A DNA stretch of 64,000 nucleotides from Streptomyces griseoviridis (GTDB taxonomy: Bacteria; Actinomycetota; Actinomycetes; Streptomycetales; Streptomycetaceae), in the NCBI RefSeq assembly GCF_005222485.1, contig NZ_CP029078.1, positions 5,731,501 through 5,795,500 on the forward strand. The letters run 5' to 3'. Positions 36,543 to 45,516 of the stretch are shown piece by piece. The number at the start of each line of letters is the position of its first letter. Positions within the stretch are counted from its first letter, which is position 1. Below the pieces are notes generated by a model. It was not told where the DNA came from and did not search any database. It saw nothing but the letters and a program-made list of their open reading frames with translations. Made by a program: the position numbers and the translations under genes.

Positions 36543-36937
36543 GCGGCCAGGGGCACGGATCCCCGCTCGCCCAGCCGCTCAGGGCGCCCTCCCCCGGCCG
36601 CGCGGCCGCCTACGCGGGCCTCCTCGTGCTCGGCGCGGTCGTCGGGACCGCCGGATCGCTGGTGCAGGCGGGCTGGTTCCCCGGCGGGCTGCTGCTCGCG
36701 CTGGCCGGCGAGGCCGGGCTGCTGCTCGGCGGCGCGCGGGCCACCGGGGGCCGGGCCGGGGCGGTCGCGCCCGCCGTCGGCTGGATTGTCGCCGTCGTCC
36801 TGCTCACCACCAACCGGCCCGAGGGCGACTTCGTGTTCGCCGCGGGCGGGACCTCGTACCTCTTCCTCCTCGGCGGCATGGCCGTCGCTGTGATCTGTGC
36901 CACTTTTGGTTTCGGGCGGCAACCGAGCGGTCGATGA
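36539..36937 (+). CDS. DUF6113-type small membrane protein
   Basis: 132 aa. The ATG overlaps the mshB stop (ATGA), and it is translationally coupled. About four hydrophobic segments: [55 protein letters not shown] and [21 protein letters not shown] conserved NRPEGDFVF sits between helices 3 and 4. The same neighbour follows mshB in other actinobacteria, but its role is not known to me. Confidence 0.82.
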   Translation: MSGQGHGSPLAQPLRAPSPGRAAAYAGLLVLGAVVGTAGSLVQAGWFPGGLLLALAGEAGLLLGGARATGGRAGAVAPAVGWIVAVVLLTTNRPEGDFVFAAGGTSYLFLLGGMAVAVICATFGFGRQPSGR

Positions 36938-37112
36938 CGCCCGACTTGGGAAGTGACGTACCACTTCGCCGCCGCGCGCGCGTGCGAGTCCGGTGTGGGT
37001 TTCCCCATCGGTCGTGGGATACGCGTCAGAAGTGGCCAGTATGGTGGTGCGCGCCGCCGAGCTGCCCGCGTGAGGTCGTGTGGGGCGGCGGAGCCAACCG
37101 GGAGAACCTGCC

Positions 37113-39365
37113 TTGAGTCGTGAAACTGACACTCCGTCCTCCGGGCCCAACGGGCGCGGCGGAGCCGCATACCCGTCGGGCACGCCGCCCTACGGGACGC
37201 CCGTGGCTCCCGACGCCGGTACCGACGCGGCGCGTTCGGGCTCGCAGCCGGAGGACCGCAAGACCGAGACCACGCTGACCACCCGGATCAGGATCAACAT
37301 CCCCGGGTCGCGGCCCATCCCGCCGGTCGTCGTGCGGACCACCGTCGCCGACTCGCCGGCCCCCGAGGAGACCGGCGAGACCCCGGCACCGCCGCCCGCC
37401 GTCGAGCCGCCCGCCGAGGCGGCGGCGCCGCCCGCGGGCGAGAAGACCAGCGACTGGTTCGCGCCCCGCAAGGGCGGTGCGCCCAAGGGCGGCCAGGGCG
37501 CGGGCGCCACCAACGGCGCGGGTCTGGCCGTCGGTCCGGCCGCGGCCGGTGCCGCGCCGCCCGCCCGGCCCGCGCTGCCCGGCCGCCCCAGCGGCGTCAC
37601 CGGCGCCATGGGCGCGTCGGGCGGCAGCCGTCCCGGCTCCACCAACGGCGCGGGACTGCCGGGCGTGGCGGGCGGACCCGTCGCCCCAGGACACGGCGGC
37701 GGCACCGGTTCGTTCGACGTCACCGAGGCCCTGGCCGCGGGCAACGCGCCGCGCCCCGGCCCGGCGGACGCCCCGGCGAACGGCACGAGCCCGTACGGGA
37801 CGCCCGAGCAGACCCCGGCGGCCCCGGCCGCCCCAGGCGGCCCGAACGCCTCGTACGACTTCACCGACAACTCCAGCAACGCGAGCGCCGCCGGCAACGC
37901 GAACAACACACCCCCCTCGGCCCCCGGCGCGGGCGAGCCCCGCCGCGACGAGCTGCCGTACTTCGCCGAGGGCGACCAGGGCGAACGGCCCGGCGGCCAG
38001 GGCGGCTACGGCGGTCCCGGCGGCGCGGGCGGCTTCGAGGGACCCGGCGGACCCGGCGGCGGCTTCGGCGCGCGGGGCCCGGCGGGACCGACCGGCGGCC
38101 CGGCCACCGGCGAGGGACCGATGACCCCGCCAGGCGCCCCGCGCGCCGCGGGACCCGGACCAGGCGGCGGCCTCAGCGACGACACCGCGATCCTCACCCC
38201 GCAGAAGCAGGTCCCCGAGCCGGGCACCCCGGGCTACGGCGGCCGCCCCGCCCCTGTCTCGGGGCACACCGTCACCAGCGGCATCCCGGTCGTGCCGCCC
38301 GGCCCGAACACCGGGTTCGCGCCGGGCGTCGGCACCGACGGGCCGCTGCCGCACACCCCCCCGAAGCTGCCCGAGCCGGTCGGGCAGAACGTGCCCGCGT
38401 CCTCGGCGCCGAAGGCGAAGAAGAAGGGCCGCAGCAAGCTGGTCCTGCTCGTCGTGGCGGCGTTCGTGCTGGCCGGCGGTGTCTACGGGGCCGGCCTGCT
38501 GATGAACCACACCGACGTGCCCAAGGGCACCACCGTCCTCGGCGTCGACATCGGCGGCGGCACCCGCGACGACGCCGTCAAGAAGCTCGACGCGGCCTTC
38601 GGCGAACGGGTCGGCAAGCCCCTGAAGCTGAGCGTCGACGGCAAGACGGTCTCCCTCACCCCGGACCAGGCCGGCCTCCAGTTCGACACCCAGCAGACGG
38701 TGGCGTCGGCGGCCAGGAGCGACTACAACCCGGTGTCGGTGATCGGCTCCCTGTTCGGCCAGAAGCGGGTCGTGGAGCCGTCGATGCCGGTGGACGAGGA
38801 GAAGCTCCAGGCCGCCCTGAAGCTGGCGGGCGGCGGCTCGGGCTCGGTCCGCGAAGGCACCATCAAGTTCGAGTCGGGCAAGGCCGTCGCGGTCTACGGC
38901 AAGGCCGGCAAGGGCATCGACGCGGCCAGGTCCACGACCGCGGTCGAGGACGCCTACCGCGGCATGGTGGAGACCGGCGCGGCGCAGACGGTGACGGTGC
39001 CGACCACCAGCCAGCAGCCGACCGTCTCCAACGCCGAGGTGGACCGGATGATGAAGGCGTTCGCGGAGCCCGCGATGTCCGCGGTCGTCATCGTGCAGAC
39101 CGACGCGGCGCACCAGATCCCGCTGGGTCCCGTGTCGCTGCCGAAGATCCTCGGCGTGAAGGCCATCGACGGCAAGCTCGTCGAGACGTACAACCTCGAA
39201 GCGCTCAAGGAGGCCTACGGCAGCACCTTCGACGGGGTGAAGGTCGAGGGCGCGAGCGGCAAGCGTGACGTGATCCCGCAGGACGTGGTCGCCGCGCTGC
39301 GCAAGGCGCTGCTGGGCAGGACGACGGCGGAGCGCGTCGGCGTCATCGACACCAACCCGAGCTGA
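37113..39365 (+). CDS. Large PG_binding_4 / VanW-family-like membrane protein with a disordered cytoplasmic N-terminus
   Basis: 750 aa from TTG at 37113, 8 nt after ggag; a GTG at 37080 in frame is an alternative but lacks a Shine-Dalgarno. Residues 1-435 are low-complexity Pro/Gly/Ala (for example GGPGGAGGFEGPGGPGG), presumably cytoplasmic. A basic patch (KAKKKGRSK) and a single membrane helix (~442-462, LVLLVVAAFVLAGGVYGAGLL) follow. The ~285-residue extracytoplasmic part begins VPKGTTVLGVDIGGGTRDDA and resembles the PG_binding_4 region found in VanW/YoaR and some L,D-transpeptidase proteins. No transpeptidase Cys motif is present. A cell-wall-related role is inferred; the signal through the disordered tail is unknown. 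Terminated by a strong hairpin. Confidence 0.78.
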   Translation: MSRETDTPSSGPNGRGGAAYPSGTPPYGTPVAPDAGTDAARSGSQPEDRKTETTLTTRIRINIPGSRPIPPVVVRTTVADSPAPEETGETPAPPPAVEPPAEAAAPPAGEKTSDWFAPRKGGAPKGGQGAGATNGAGLAVGPAAAGAAPPARPALPGRPSGVTGAMGASGGSRPGSTNGAGLPGVAGGPVAPGHGGGTGSFDVTEALAAGNAPRPGPADAPANGTSPYGTPEQTPAAPAAPGGPNASYDFTDNSSNASAAGNANNTPPSAPGAGEPRRDELPYFAEGDQGERPGGQGGYGGPGGAGGFEGPGGPGGGFGARGPAGPTGGPATGEGPMTPPGAPRAAGPGPGGGLSDDTAILTPQKQVPEPGTPGYGGRPAPVSGHTVTSGIPVVPPGPNTGFAPGVGTDGPLPHTPPKLPEPVGQNVPASSAPKAKKKGRSKLVLLVVAAFVLAGGVYGAGLLMNHTDVPKGTTVLGVDIGGGTRDDAVKKLDAAFGERVGKPLKLSVDGKTVSLTPDQAGLQFDTQQTVASAARSDYNPVSVIGSLFGQKRVVEPSMPVDEEKLQAALKLAGGGSGSVREGTIKFESGKAVAVYGKAGKGIDAARSTTAVEDAYRGMVETGAAQTVTVPTTSQQPTVSNAEVDRMMKAFAEPAMSAVVIVQTDAAHQIPLGPVSLPKILGVKAIDGKLVETYNLEALKEAYGSTFDGVKVEGASGKRDVIPQDVVAALRKALLGRTTAERVGVIDTNPS

Positions 39366-39379
39366 CCCGAGCCGCTGCC

Positions 39380-39407
39380 GAGGGCCCGTCCGCGAGGACG
39401 GGCCCTC
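39380..39407 (+). terminator. Perfect 12-bp hairpin terminator
   Basis: gagggcccgtcc (39380-39391), loop gcga, ggacgggccctc (39396-39407), 15 nt after the stop of the VanW-like gene. Confidence 0.88.
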
Positions 39408-39503
39408 TCGCGTTCCCCGGGGCCGCCGCATGACATCTGTCATCCCGCACCCCGGACGCCCGACACTGCCCCGGGCGCCCGGCCGCCCAGCAGGATGGGG
39501 GGC

Positions 39504-40430
39504 ATGACAACGACAGCCGTGACGGCCGCCACCCCGGTGGTCGGATTCGAATCTGTGAGCAAGGTGTACGGGGACGTACGGGCCGTGGACGGCCTGTCGC
39601 TCAGCCTGTACCCGGGGGAGACCGTGGCCCTGCTGGGGCCCAACGGGGCGGGCAAGTCGACGACGCTCGATCTGCTGCTCGGGCTCAGGCAGCCCGACGC
39701 CGGGCGGGTACGGGTGTTCGGGACCGGGCCGCGGGAGGCGATCGTCGCCGGGCGGGTCGGCGCGATGCTCCAGAGCGGCGGTCTGATGGACGAGGTCACC
39801 GTCGCCGAACTGGTCGCGCTCGCCTGCGCCCTGCACCCGAAGTCCTACAAGGTCGGCGACGTGCTCAGCCGGGCCGGCATCAGCCAGATCGCCGACCGCA
39901 AGGTCGACAAGCTCTCCGGCGGCCAGGCCCAGCGCGTCCGGTTCGCCCTCGCCACCGCGGGCGACAGCGACCTCATCGTCCTCGACGAACCCACCACCGG
40001 CATGGACGTCACCGCCCGCCAGGCGTTCTGGGCCACCATGCGCGAACAGGCCGACCAGGGCCGCACGGTCCTCTTCGCCACCCACTACCTGGAGGAGGCC
40101 GACGCCATCGCCGACCGGGTCCTGGTGCTGCACCGGGGCCGGCTGCTCGCCGACGGCACCGCAGCCGAGATCAAGGCCAAGGCCGGCGCCCGCCGCGTCT
40201 CCTTCGACCTCGACGGCCCCGTCGACGAGGCCCCGATCCGCGCGCTGCCCTTCCTCACCTCGGTCGACGTGAGCGGCCACACCGTCCGCATCCAGTCGTC
40301 CGACGCCGACGCCACCGTCCACGCGCTGTACGGACTCGGCGTCTACCCCCGCAACCTCGAAGTCTCCGGCCTCGGCCTCGAGCAGGCGTTCGTCGCCATC
40401 ACCCAGGCCGAGGAGGCCAAGCAGTCATGA
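39504..40430 (+). CDS. ABC-2 type exporter ATPase (drug-resistance family)
   Basis: 308 aa from the ATG at 39504; a second ATG at 39495 is in frame. CAGGAT lies 7 nt upstream, suggesting a leaderless or near-leaderless start. Walker A GPNGAGKST, Q-loop MLQSGG, signature LSGGQAQR, Walker B LIVLDEPTTGMD and switch FATHYLEEAD are complete. After residue ~225 there is the DrrA-type C-terminal domain. First gene of a tightly packed ATPase / permease / histidine kinase / response regulator operon joined by ATGA and GTGA overlaps, so export is probably controlled by the adjoining sensor. Confidence 0.92.
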   Translation: MTTTAVTAATPVVGFESVSKVYGDVRAVDGLSLSLYPGETVALLGPNGAGKSTTLDLLLGLRQPDAGRVRVFGTGPREAIVAGRVGAMLQSGGLMDEVTVAELVALACALHPKSYKVGDVLSRAGISQIADRKVDKLSGGQAQRVRFALATAGDSDLIVLDEPTTGMDVTARQAFWATMREQADQGRTVLFATHYLEEADAIADRVLVLHRGRLLADGTAAEIKAKAGARRVSFDLDGPVDEAPIRALPFLTSVDVSGHTVRIQSSDADATVHALYGLGVYPRNLEVSGLGLEQAFVAITQAEEAKQS

Positions 40431-41167
40431 GCAGCCTGATCAAGCTGGAACTGACCCGCGCCCTGCGCAACCGCAAGTTCCTGTTCTTCTCGGTGATCTA
40501 CCCCTCGGCCCTGTTCCTGCTGATCGCGGGCAACGCCGACAGCTCCGAGAAGGTCGACGGCACCGGCCTGACCCTGCCGACGTACATGATGGTCTCCATG
40601 GCCTCCTTCGGCGCCCTGACCGCCGTCCTGATGGGCAACAGCGAACGCATCGCCAAGGAGCGCGAGAACGGCTGGGTGCGGCAACTGCGGCTGACCACCC
40701 TGCCGGGACGCGGCTACGTCCTCGCCAAGACGGCGGGCGCCGCCGTGGTGAGCCTGCCGTCCATCGTGATCGTCTTCGTCGTCGCGGCGCTCGTGAAGGA
40801 CGTCCGCCTCGACGCCTGGCAGTGGCTCGCCCTCACCGGCGCGATCTGGGCGGGCAGCCTGGTCTTCGCCGCGCTCGGGGTCGCCCTCGGCTACCTCGCC
40901 AGCGGCGACGCGGTCCGTCCGATCACCATGCTCACCTACTTCGGGCTCTCCATCCTGGGCGGCCTGTGGATGCCCACGACGACGTTCCCGCAGTGGCTCC
41001 AGGACATCGCGAAGTGGCTGCCCACGCACGCGTACGCTGCGATCGGGCGGGCCATCGAGCAGAGCCAGGCCCCGCAGACCCAGGACATCGCCATCCTGGC
41101 CGTGTTCTTCGTCCTCTTCGCGGGCGGAGCGGCCTGGCTGTACCGGAAGGACACGCTGAAGGCGTGA
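40427..41167 (+). CDS. ABC-2 type exporter permease
   Basis: 246 aa. The ATG overlaps the ATPase stop (ATGA). Six hydrophobic segments, including FLFFSVIYPSALFLLIA, MMVSMASFGALTAVL, SLPSIVIVFVVAAL and DIAILAVFFVLFAGGAAWLY. ERIAKERENGWVRQLRLTTL is the typical ABC-2 cytoplasmic segment. It forms the export channel with the 39504 ATPase; substrate unknown. Confidence 0.9.
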   Translation: MSSLIKLELTRALRNRKFLFFSVIYPSALFLLIAGNADSSEKVDGTGLTLPTYMMVSMASFGALTAVLMGNSERIAKERENGWVRQLRLTTLPGRGYVLAKTAGAAVVSLPSIVIVFVVAALVKDVRLDAWQWLALTGAIWAGSLVFAALGVALGYLASGDAVRPITMLTYFGLSILGGLWMPTTTFPQWLQDIAKWLPTHAYAAIGRAIEQSQAPQTQDIAILAVFFVLFAGGAAWLYRKDTLKA

Positions 41168-42369
41168 ACGGCATGGAGGACGCACCGCTCTCCGACGAGG
41201 AGACCCGGGTGAATCGGCTGGTGCGCATCGGTGAGGCGCCCCGCAACCGGGGTGAGCTGATGCGCAAGCTGATCTGGGTGGTGCCCTGGCTGGTCTTCCT
41301 GGCCTCGCCCTTCCACGACCTGCTGGACGGCGACGACTCCGCGGCGGTCACCGCGGCCGGCGCGGCGGGCCTGCTCGCCTTCGTCGGGATCTACCTGACG
41401 ATCGTCTTCCGCAACATGGGCACCCCGTTCGCCCCGGCCACCGTCATCTTGCTGGTCGCGGTGCTCGAAGCGCTCGCCGTCGCCCTCTCGCTCGCCCTCG
41501 GCAGCGACTGGCTCGGCCTGTTCGTGTACATCTCCGTCTGCTGCGGGATCACCTTCCCGATCCGCCTCGCCTACTGGTGCGTCCCCGCCAACACCGCCGC
41601 CCTGGTCCTGGTCGGCCTCGCGGTCGGCCAGCGGGACGCCTGGGGGCTGGTCCTGGTCGTCCTGATGGTCGGCTACTCCATGAGCGGCGTGCGCCAACTG
41701 ATCCACACCACCGTGGAGTTGCGCAAGGCACGGGCCACCGTCGCCCGACTCGCCGCCAACGAGGAGCGGTTGCGGATGGCCCGGGACCTGCACGACCTGC
41801 TCGGCCACTCGCTCTCCCTCATCACGCTCAAGAGCGAACTGGCCGGCCGGATGCTCCCCGGCCACCCCGACCGGGCCGCCCAGCAGGTCGCCGACATCGA
41901 ACAGGTCAGCCGCCAGGCCCTGGTGGACGTCAGGGAGGCCGTCACCGGCTACCGGCGGGCCCGCCTCGCCGACGAACTCGCCGGCGCCCAGGTCGCCCTG
42001 ACCGCCGCGGCCATCACCCCGCGCGTCCCCACCGAGCCCGACCTCACCGGCGTCCCCGAGGAGAGCGAGTCGGCGCTCGCCTGGGCGCTGCGCGAGGCGG
42101 TCACCAACGTCGTGCGGCACAGCGGCGCCCGCCGCTGCACGGTGGAGCTGCTGCGCCGCCAGACCCTGGACGGCCCGGTCCTCGAACTCTCCGTCGAGGA
42201 CGACGGCTCCGGCGGCTCCGGCGAGGGCCCCGGCAACGGCCTCGCCGGCCTCACCGAACGCCTGGCGAAGGCCGGCGGGACCCTGGAGGCGGGCCGCACC
42301 AAGGGCGGCTTCCGGCTCGTCGCCCGCGTCCCCGCCGACGGCCCCGCGCACGTAGGATCCGAGGCATGA
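41164..42369 (+). CDS. NarL-type sensor histidine kinase (DesK-like)
   Basis: 401 aa from GTG at 41164 (GTGA overlap with the permease); ATG at 41173 would shorten it by three residues. The N-terminal half has about five membrane segments with only short external loops, so it probably senses the membrane itself or an intramembrane ligand. The HisKA_3 dimerisation helix follows, with the phospho-acceptor in RDLHDLLGHS (His210). A compact HATPase_c has ALREAVTNVVRHSGA (N box) and a shortened GNGLAGLTERL glycine loop. Partner of the next gene. Confidence 0.92.
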   Translation: MNGMEDAPLSDEETRVNRLVRIGEAPRNRGELMRKLIWVVPWLVFLASPFHDLLDGDDSAAVTAAGAAGLLAFVGIYLTIVFRNMGTPFAPATVILLVAVLEALAVALSLALGSDWLGLFVYISVCCGITFPIRLAYWCVPANTAALVLVGLAVGQRDAWGLVLVVLMVGYSMSGVRQLIHTTVELRKARATVARLAANEERLRMARDLHDLLGHSLSLITLKSELAGRMLPGHPDRAAQQVADIEQVSRQALVDVREAVTGYRRARLADELAGAQVALTAAAITPRVPTEPDLTGVPEESESALAWALREAVTNVVRHSGARRCTVELLRRQTLDGPVLELSVEDDGSGGSGEGPGNGLAGLTERLAKAGGTLEAGRTKGGFRLVARVPADGPAHVGSEA

Positions 42370-42980
42370 GCCGCACGATCAAGGTCCTGCTCGCCGAGGA
42401 CCAGTCGATGGTCCGCGAGGCGCTCGCCGCCCTCCTCGGTCTCGAGGACGACATCGAGGTCGTCGCCCAGGTCGCCCGCGGCGACGAGGTGCTGGCCGCG
42501 GCCCGCGCCCACGACGTCGACGTCGCCCTCCTCGACATCGAGATGCCCGGCGCCACCGGCATCGAGGCCGCCGGACAGCTGCACCGCGAGCTGCCCGGCG
42601 TGAAACTGGTCGTGCTGACCACCTTCGGCCGCCCCGGCTATCTGCGCAGCGCCATGGAGGCGGGCGCCGACGCCTTCCTCGTCAAGGACGCCCCGGCCGC
42701 CCAACTCGCCGACGCGGTAAGGAAGGTGCTCGCGGGCGAACGCGTCATCGACCCCACGCTCGCGGCGGCGGCCCTCGCGGAGGGCGCCAACCCGCTCACC
42801 GACCGCGAGCGCGAGGTGCTGCGCGCGGCGGCGGACGGCGCCACCAACGCCGAACTGGCCTCCGCCCTGCACCTCTCCCAGGGCACGGTCCGCAACTACC
42901 TCTCGACGGCGATCCAGAAACTGGCGGTCCGCAACCGCGCGGAGGCGGTCAGCATCGCCCGGCAGAAGGGCTGGCTGTAG
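42366..42980 (+). CDS. NarL/FixJ family response regulator
   Basis: 204 aa. The ATG overlaps the kinase stop (ATGA). The receiver domain at residues 5-120 has the acidic pair Glu11/Asp12, the phospho-acceptor Asp57 (VALLDIEMPG), a Thr in VVLTTFG and Lys in FLVKDAP. The C-terminal LuxR-type HTH is LTDREREVLRAAADGATNAE and the following helix. It presumably controls the upstream exporter genes and perhaps membrane or envelope functions; DesR-like by architecture. Confidence 0.93.
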   Translation: MSRTIKVLLAEDQSMVREALAALLGLEDDIEVVAQVARGDEVLAAARAHDVDVALLDIEMPGATGIEAAGQLHRELPGVKLVVLTTFGRPGYLRSAMEAGADAFLVKDAPAAQLADAVRKVLAGERVIDPTLAAAALAEGANPLTDREREVLRAAADGATNAELASALHLSQGTVRNYLSTAIQKLAVRNRAEAVSIARQKGWL

Positions 42981-43025
42981 CGGCCACGGCCGACCGGAGC
43001 GGCCCGGATAACCGTCCGGACAGCG

Positions 43026-43907
43026 TCAGTTGAGCATCGCCCGCGCCAACCGGGCCTCCCCGCGCACCCGTTCGGCCGTCGCGTCGTCCACCGCCGCCAC
43101 CACGTCCGCGTACGCCTCCAACTCGCGTGCCCCGTCCGTGAACTCGCCCCGGCCCACCAGCAACTGGGCGCGCTCGTAGCGCAGTCGGGCCGGATGGGAC
43201 GGCAGCAGCAGGCCGAGGTCGACGGCCCACAGCCCCACCTCCGACCGTTCGGGCCTGGCCGCCGACCACGCCCGCACGTTGTTGAGGATCCGCGCGACGA
43301 CCTCGAGCGGCTCGGCCGGAGCGAGCATCGACGGTTCGAGAGGCGCCCCCGCGGCCCCGGCCACCAACGCCCGCGCGTCGCCCCCGGCGAGCACCCGTCC
43401 ACCGTCGAACGGATCGGCGAGCACCTGCTCGTCGGGCGGGCCGAACCCGACCACGAAGTGACCGGGCAGCGCGACCCCGTACACCGGGGCCCCGGCCCGC
43501 CTGGCGACCTCGAGCCACACCACGGAGAGCAGGATCGGCAGCCCGCGCCGCCGCCGCAGCACCTCGTGCAGGAGCGACGACTCGAGGCGCCGGTAGTCGG
43601 CGGGGGCGCCGCCGAACCCCTCACCCGCGCCCAGCACCCGGCCCACCGCCCGCGCCCACGCCTCGGGCCCGCCGGGCCGGAACGGCAGCCGCCCGGCCAG
43701 CCGGTCCAGCTCCATCTGCGCGGCGTCGATGCCCGTGTCGTCCAGGGCGCCGTCCGCCGCCGCGCCCACCAGCAGGCAGAGCGCGGCCAGGTCGGGCCGC
43801 TCGGAGCGCGCCTCCTCGGCGAAGAGCCGCCGCACCTCGGCGGCCCGCTCGGGCGGGGGCGGCTGCGGGGAGCGCGGGGTCCTGCCGCGTCGTCCGTGCG
43901 GTGTCAC
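43026..43907 (-). CDS. SirB1-family (transglutaminase-like core plus TPR) protein
   Basis: 293 aa. The GTG at 43907 overlaps the stop of the upstream GNAT gene (GTGA). The SirB1 hallmark segment YRRLESSLLHEVLRRRRGLPILLSV, then GAPVYGVALPGHFVVGF and a DPFDGGRVL turn match the transglutaminase-like core2 family. No obvious catalytic Cys is present, which is usual for the SirB1 branch. The C-terminal ~90 residues form TPR-like helices (RYERAQLLVGRGEFTDGARELEAY). Biological role not established. It is convergent with the response regulator gene, 45 nt apart. Confidence 0.82.
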   Translation of the reverse strand: MTPHGRRGRTPRSPQPPPPERAAEVRRLFAEEARSERPDLAALCLLVGAAADGALDDTGIDAAQMELDRLAGRLPFRPGGPEAWARAVGRVLGAGEGFGGAPADYRRLESSLLHEVLRRRRGLPILLSVVWLEVARRAGAPVYGVALPGHFVVGFGPPDEQVLADPFDGGRVLAGGDARALVAGAAGAPLEPSMLAPAEPLEVVARILNNVRAWSAARPERSEVGLWAVDLGLLLPSHPARLRYERAQLLVGRGEFTDGARELEAYADVVAAVDDATAERVRGEARLARAMLN

Positions 43908-44938
43908 GCCGGTCCTGTCCCGTCGCCGTCCGGTTCCCGGTAGTGGTGGTAGGCGTGGTGCGCGGCGAAGCCCATCCCGGCGTACAGGGCGCGCGCGCCG
44001 GCGTTGTCGGTCTCGACCTGGAGCCAGGCGGCCGAGGCGCCCTCGTCCAGGGCCCGCCCGGCCAGCGCCGCCATGACGGCGCCCGCGAGCCCCTGCCTGC
44101 GCCGCTCGGGCGCCACCTCGACGGCGGCGAACGAGGCCCACCTGCCGTCCACCACGCACCGCCCGATCGCGGCCGGCGCACCGGGCACGTCCTGGCCGGA
44201 CGCTTCCTCGCCCGGCACCGTCGCGAACCAGACCGAGGGCCCGCTGCCCAGCACCCTCAGGGCCACCTCGCCGACGCCCTTGCGCTGGTAGCGGGCCAGC
44301 CAGGCCGCGTCGGCCGTGCGGGACAGCTCCACCCCGGCGGACCCGGCCCGGTCGGCGACCGGCGCCAGCGCGCCCGTCCACAGCTCGGCGCTCACCTCAC
44401 GCGCCCAGCCGCGCCGCTCCAGCTCCGCGCAGAGCGCCTCCTGGGTGCCCTCGGCGCCGGTCGCGGTCTGCACGTACGCGGGCAGCCCCCGTCGCGCGTA
44501 CCACCGCCGTACCGCGGCCAGCGCCTCGTCCAGGGGCAGCCCGGGATCGCCGAGCGGCAGCACCGAGTTGGCCCGGCGGGTGAAGCCGGCGGCGGCGCGC
44601 AGCTCCCACCCGCCGAGCCGCTCGCTCTCCACCGGGCGCCACGCGCGCGAGGAGACCCGCGCGAGTTCCCGGTAGGTGGCGGCGGGCCCGCGTCTGCGGG
44701 CCGGCGCGGCCGGTACGACCTTCCCGGCGACCAGGGACGGCACCGCGATCCGGACGCTCACACCGCTCTTCTGTGTGATCAGCAGCACGTCGTCGTCCCA
44801 TGATGTGAGAACGCCCACCGTGTCGGTGAACTTCTCCCGCGCCGCGCCGGGTTCGGTCAGACACCGCACGGAGACGCGTTTTCCCACGTCAGCAGCGGTG
44901 ATGCGGACCTCGAGACGTCCGGCGGCAGATATTTCCAC
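43904..44938 (-). CDS. GNAT family N-acetyltransferase with an N-terminal extra domain
   Basis: 344 aa from GTG at 44938, chosen because an aggagggg lies 11 nt upstream; GTG at 44950 or TTG at 44974 are in-frame alternatives. Residues 1-75 form a small beta-rich domain (GKRVSVRCLTEPG, GVLTSWDDDVLLITQKSG). The C-terminal GNAT domain shows FAAVEVAPERRRQGLAGAVM, the acetyl-CoA-binding V-x-x-x-x-R-x-x-G motif, and QVETDNAGARALYAGMGF. The substrate is unknown; both small-molecule and protein acetylation are possible. Coupled to the SirB1-like gene, and divergent from the ferredoxin gene. Confidence 0.85.
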   Translation of the reverse strand: MEISAAGRLEVRITAADVGKRVSVRCLTEPGAAREKFTDTVGVLTSWDDDVLLITQKSGVSVRIAVPSLVAGKVVPAAPARRRGPAATYRELARVSSRAWRPVESERLGGWELRAAAGFTRRANSVLPLGDPGLPLDEALAAVRRWYARRGLPAYVQTATGAEGTQEALCAELERRGWAREVSAELWTGALAPVADRAGSAGVELSRTADAAWLARYQRKGVGEVALRVLGSGPSVWFATVPGEEASGQDVPGAPAAIGRCVVDGRWASFAAVEVAPERRRQGLAGAVMAALAGRALDEGASAAWLQVETDNAGARALYAGMGFAAHHAYHHYREPDGDGTGPA

Positions 44939-45078
44939 AGGTCGGTCCACCCCTCCTGTTCGGATCGTGCCCAAGAACGGAGATACTAGAGGTGGGCATC
45001 GACGACGCCGCGTTTGTGCGCGCCAGGCGGCGGAGCCTGTGGAGGCCCGCCAGCGCCCTATCGAGGAGGAACGACAGC

Positions 45079-45399
45079 GTGACCTACGTCATCGCGCAGC
45101 CTTGTGTCGACGTCAAGGACAAGGCGTGCATCGAGGAGTGCCCGGTCGACTGCATCTACGAGGGCTCCAGGTCCTTGTACATCCACCCGGACGAATGCGT
45201 CGACTGTGGTGCCTGTGAGCCGGTCTGCCCGGTCGAGGCGATCTTCTACGAGGACGACGTGCCGGAGGAGTGGAAGGACTACTACAAGGCGAACGTCGAG
45301 TTCTTCGACGAGCTGGGTTCTCCCGGCGGCGCCAGCAAACTGGGTCTGATCGAGCGCGACCACCCCTTCGTGGCGGGTCTCCCGCCGCAGGCCGAGTAG
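45079..45399 (+). CDS. fdxA: 7Fe ferredoxin (FdxA/FdxC type)
   Basis: 106 aa. The GTG at 45079 follows gaggagga. Cys9, Cys17, Cys21, Cys25, Cys40, Cys43, Cys46 and Cys50 are seen. The spacing fits one [3Fe-4S] cluster (Cys9, Cys17, Cys50) and one [4Fe-4S] cluster (Cys21, Cys40, Cys43, Cys46), as in mycobacterial FdxC-type proteins; Cys25 is an extra conserved Cys. The acidic C-terminal half (YYKANVEFFDELG) is typical. It is an electron carrier of unknown partner here. The gene is followed by a strong terminator and then dapC, an order conserved in actinobacteria. Confidence 0.95.
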   Translation: MTYVIAQPCVDVKDKACIEECPVDCIYEGSRSLYIHPDECVDCGACEPVCPVEAIFYEDDVPEEWKDYYKANVEFFDELGSPGGASKLGLIERDHPFVAGLPPQAE

Positions 45400-45420
45400 C
45401 CTCCGCCCGCACCGTGCGTC

Positions 45421-45457
45421 GCCTCGGTCCCGTACGCCCGCCGTACGGGACCGAGGC
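45421..45457 (+). terminator. Perfect 16-bp hairpin terminator after the ferredoxin gene
   Basis: gcctcggtcccgtacg (45421-45436), loop cccgc, cgtacgggaccgaggc (45442-45457), followed by gttt. It separates ferredoxin from dapC. Confidence 0.93.
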
Positions 45458-45516
45458 GTTTGCCGTCCCGCCGCGCAGCCGCCGCGAGCCGCTGCGCGAG
45501 AAAGTGAGCCAGAGCC

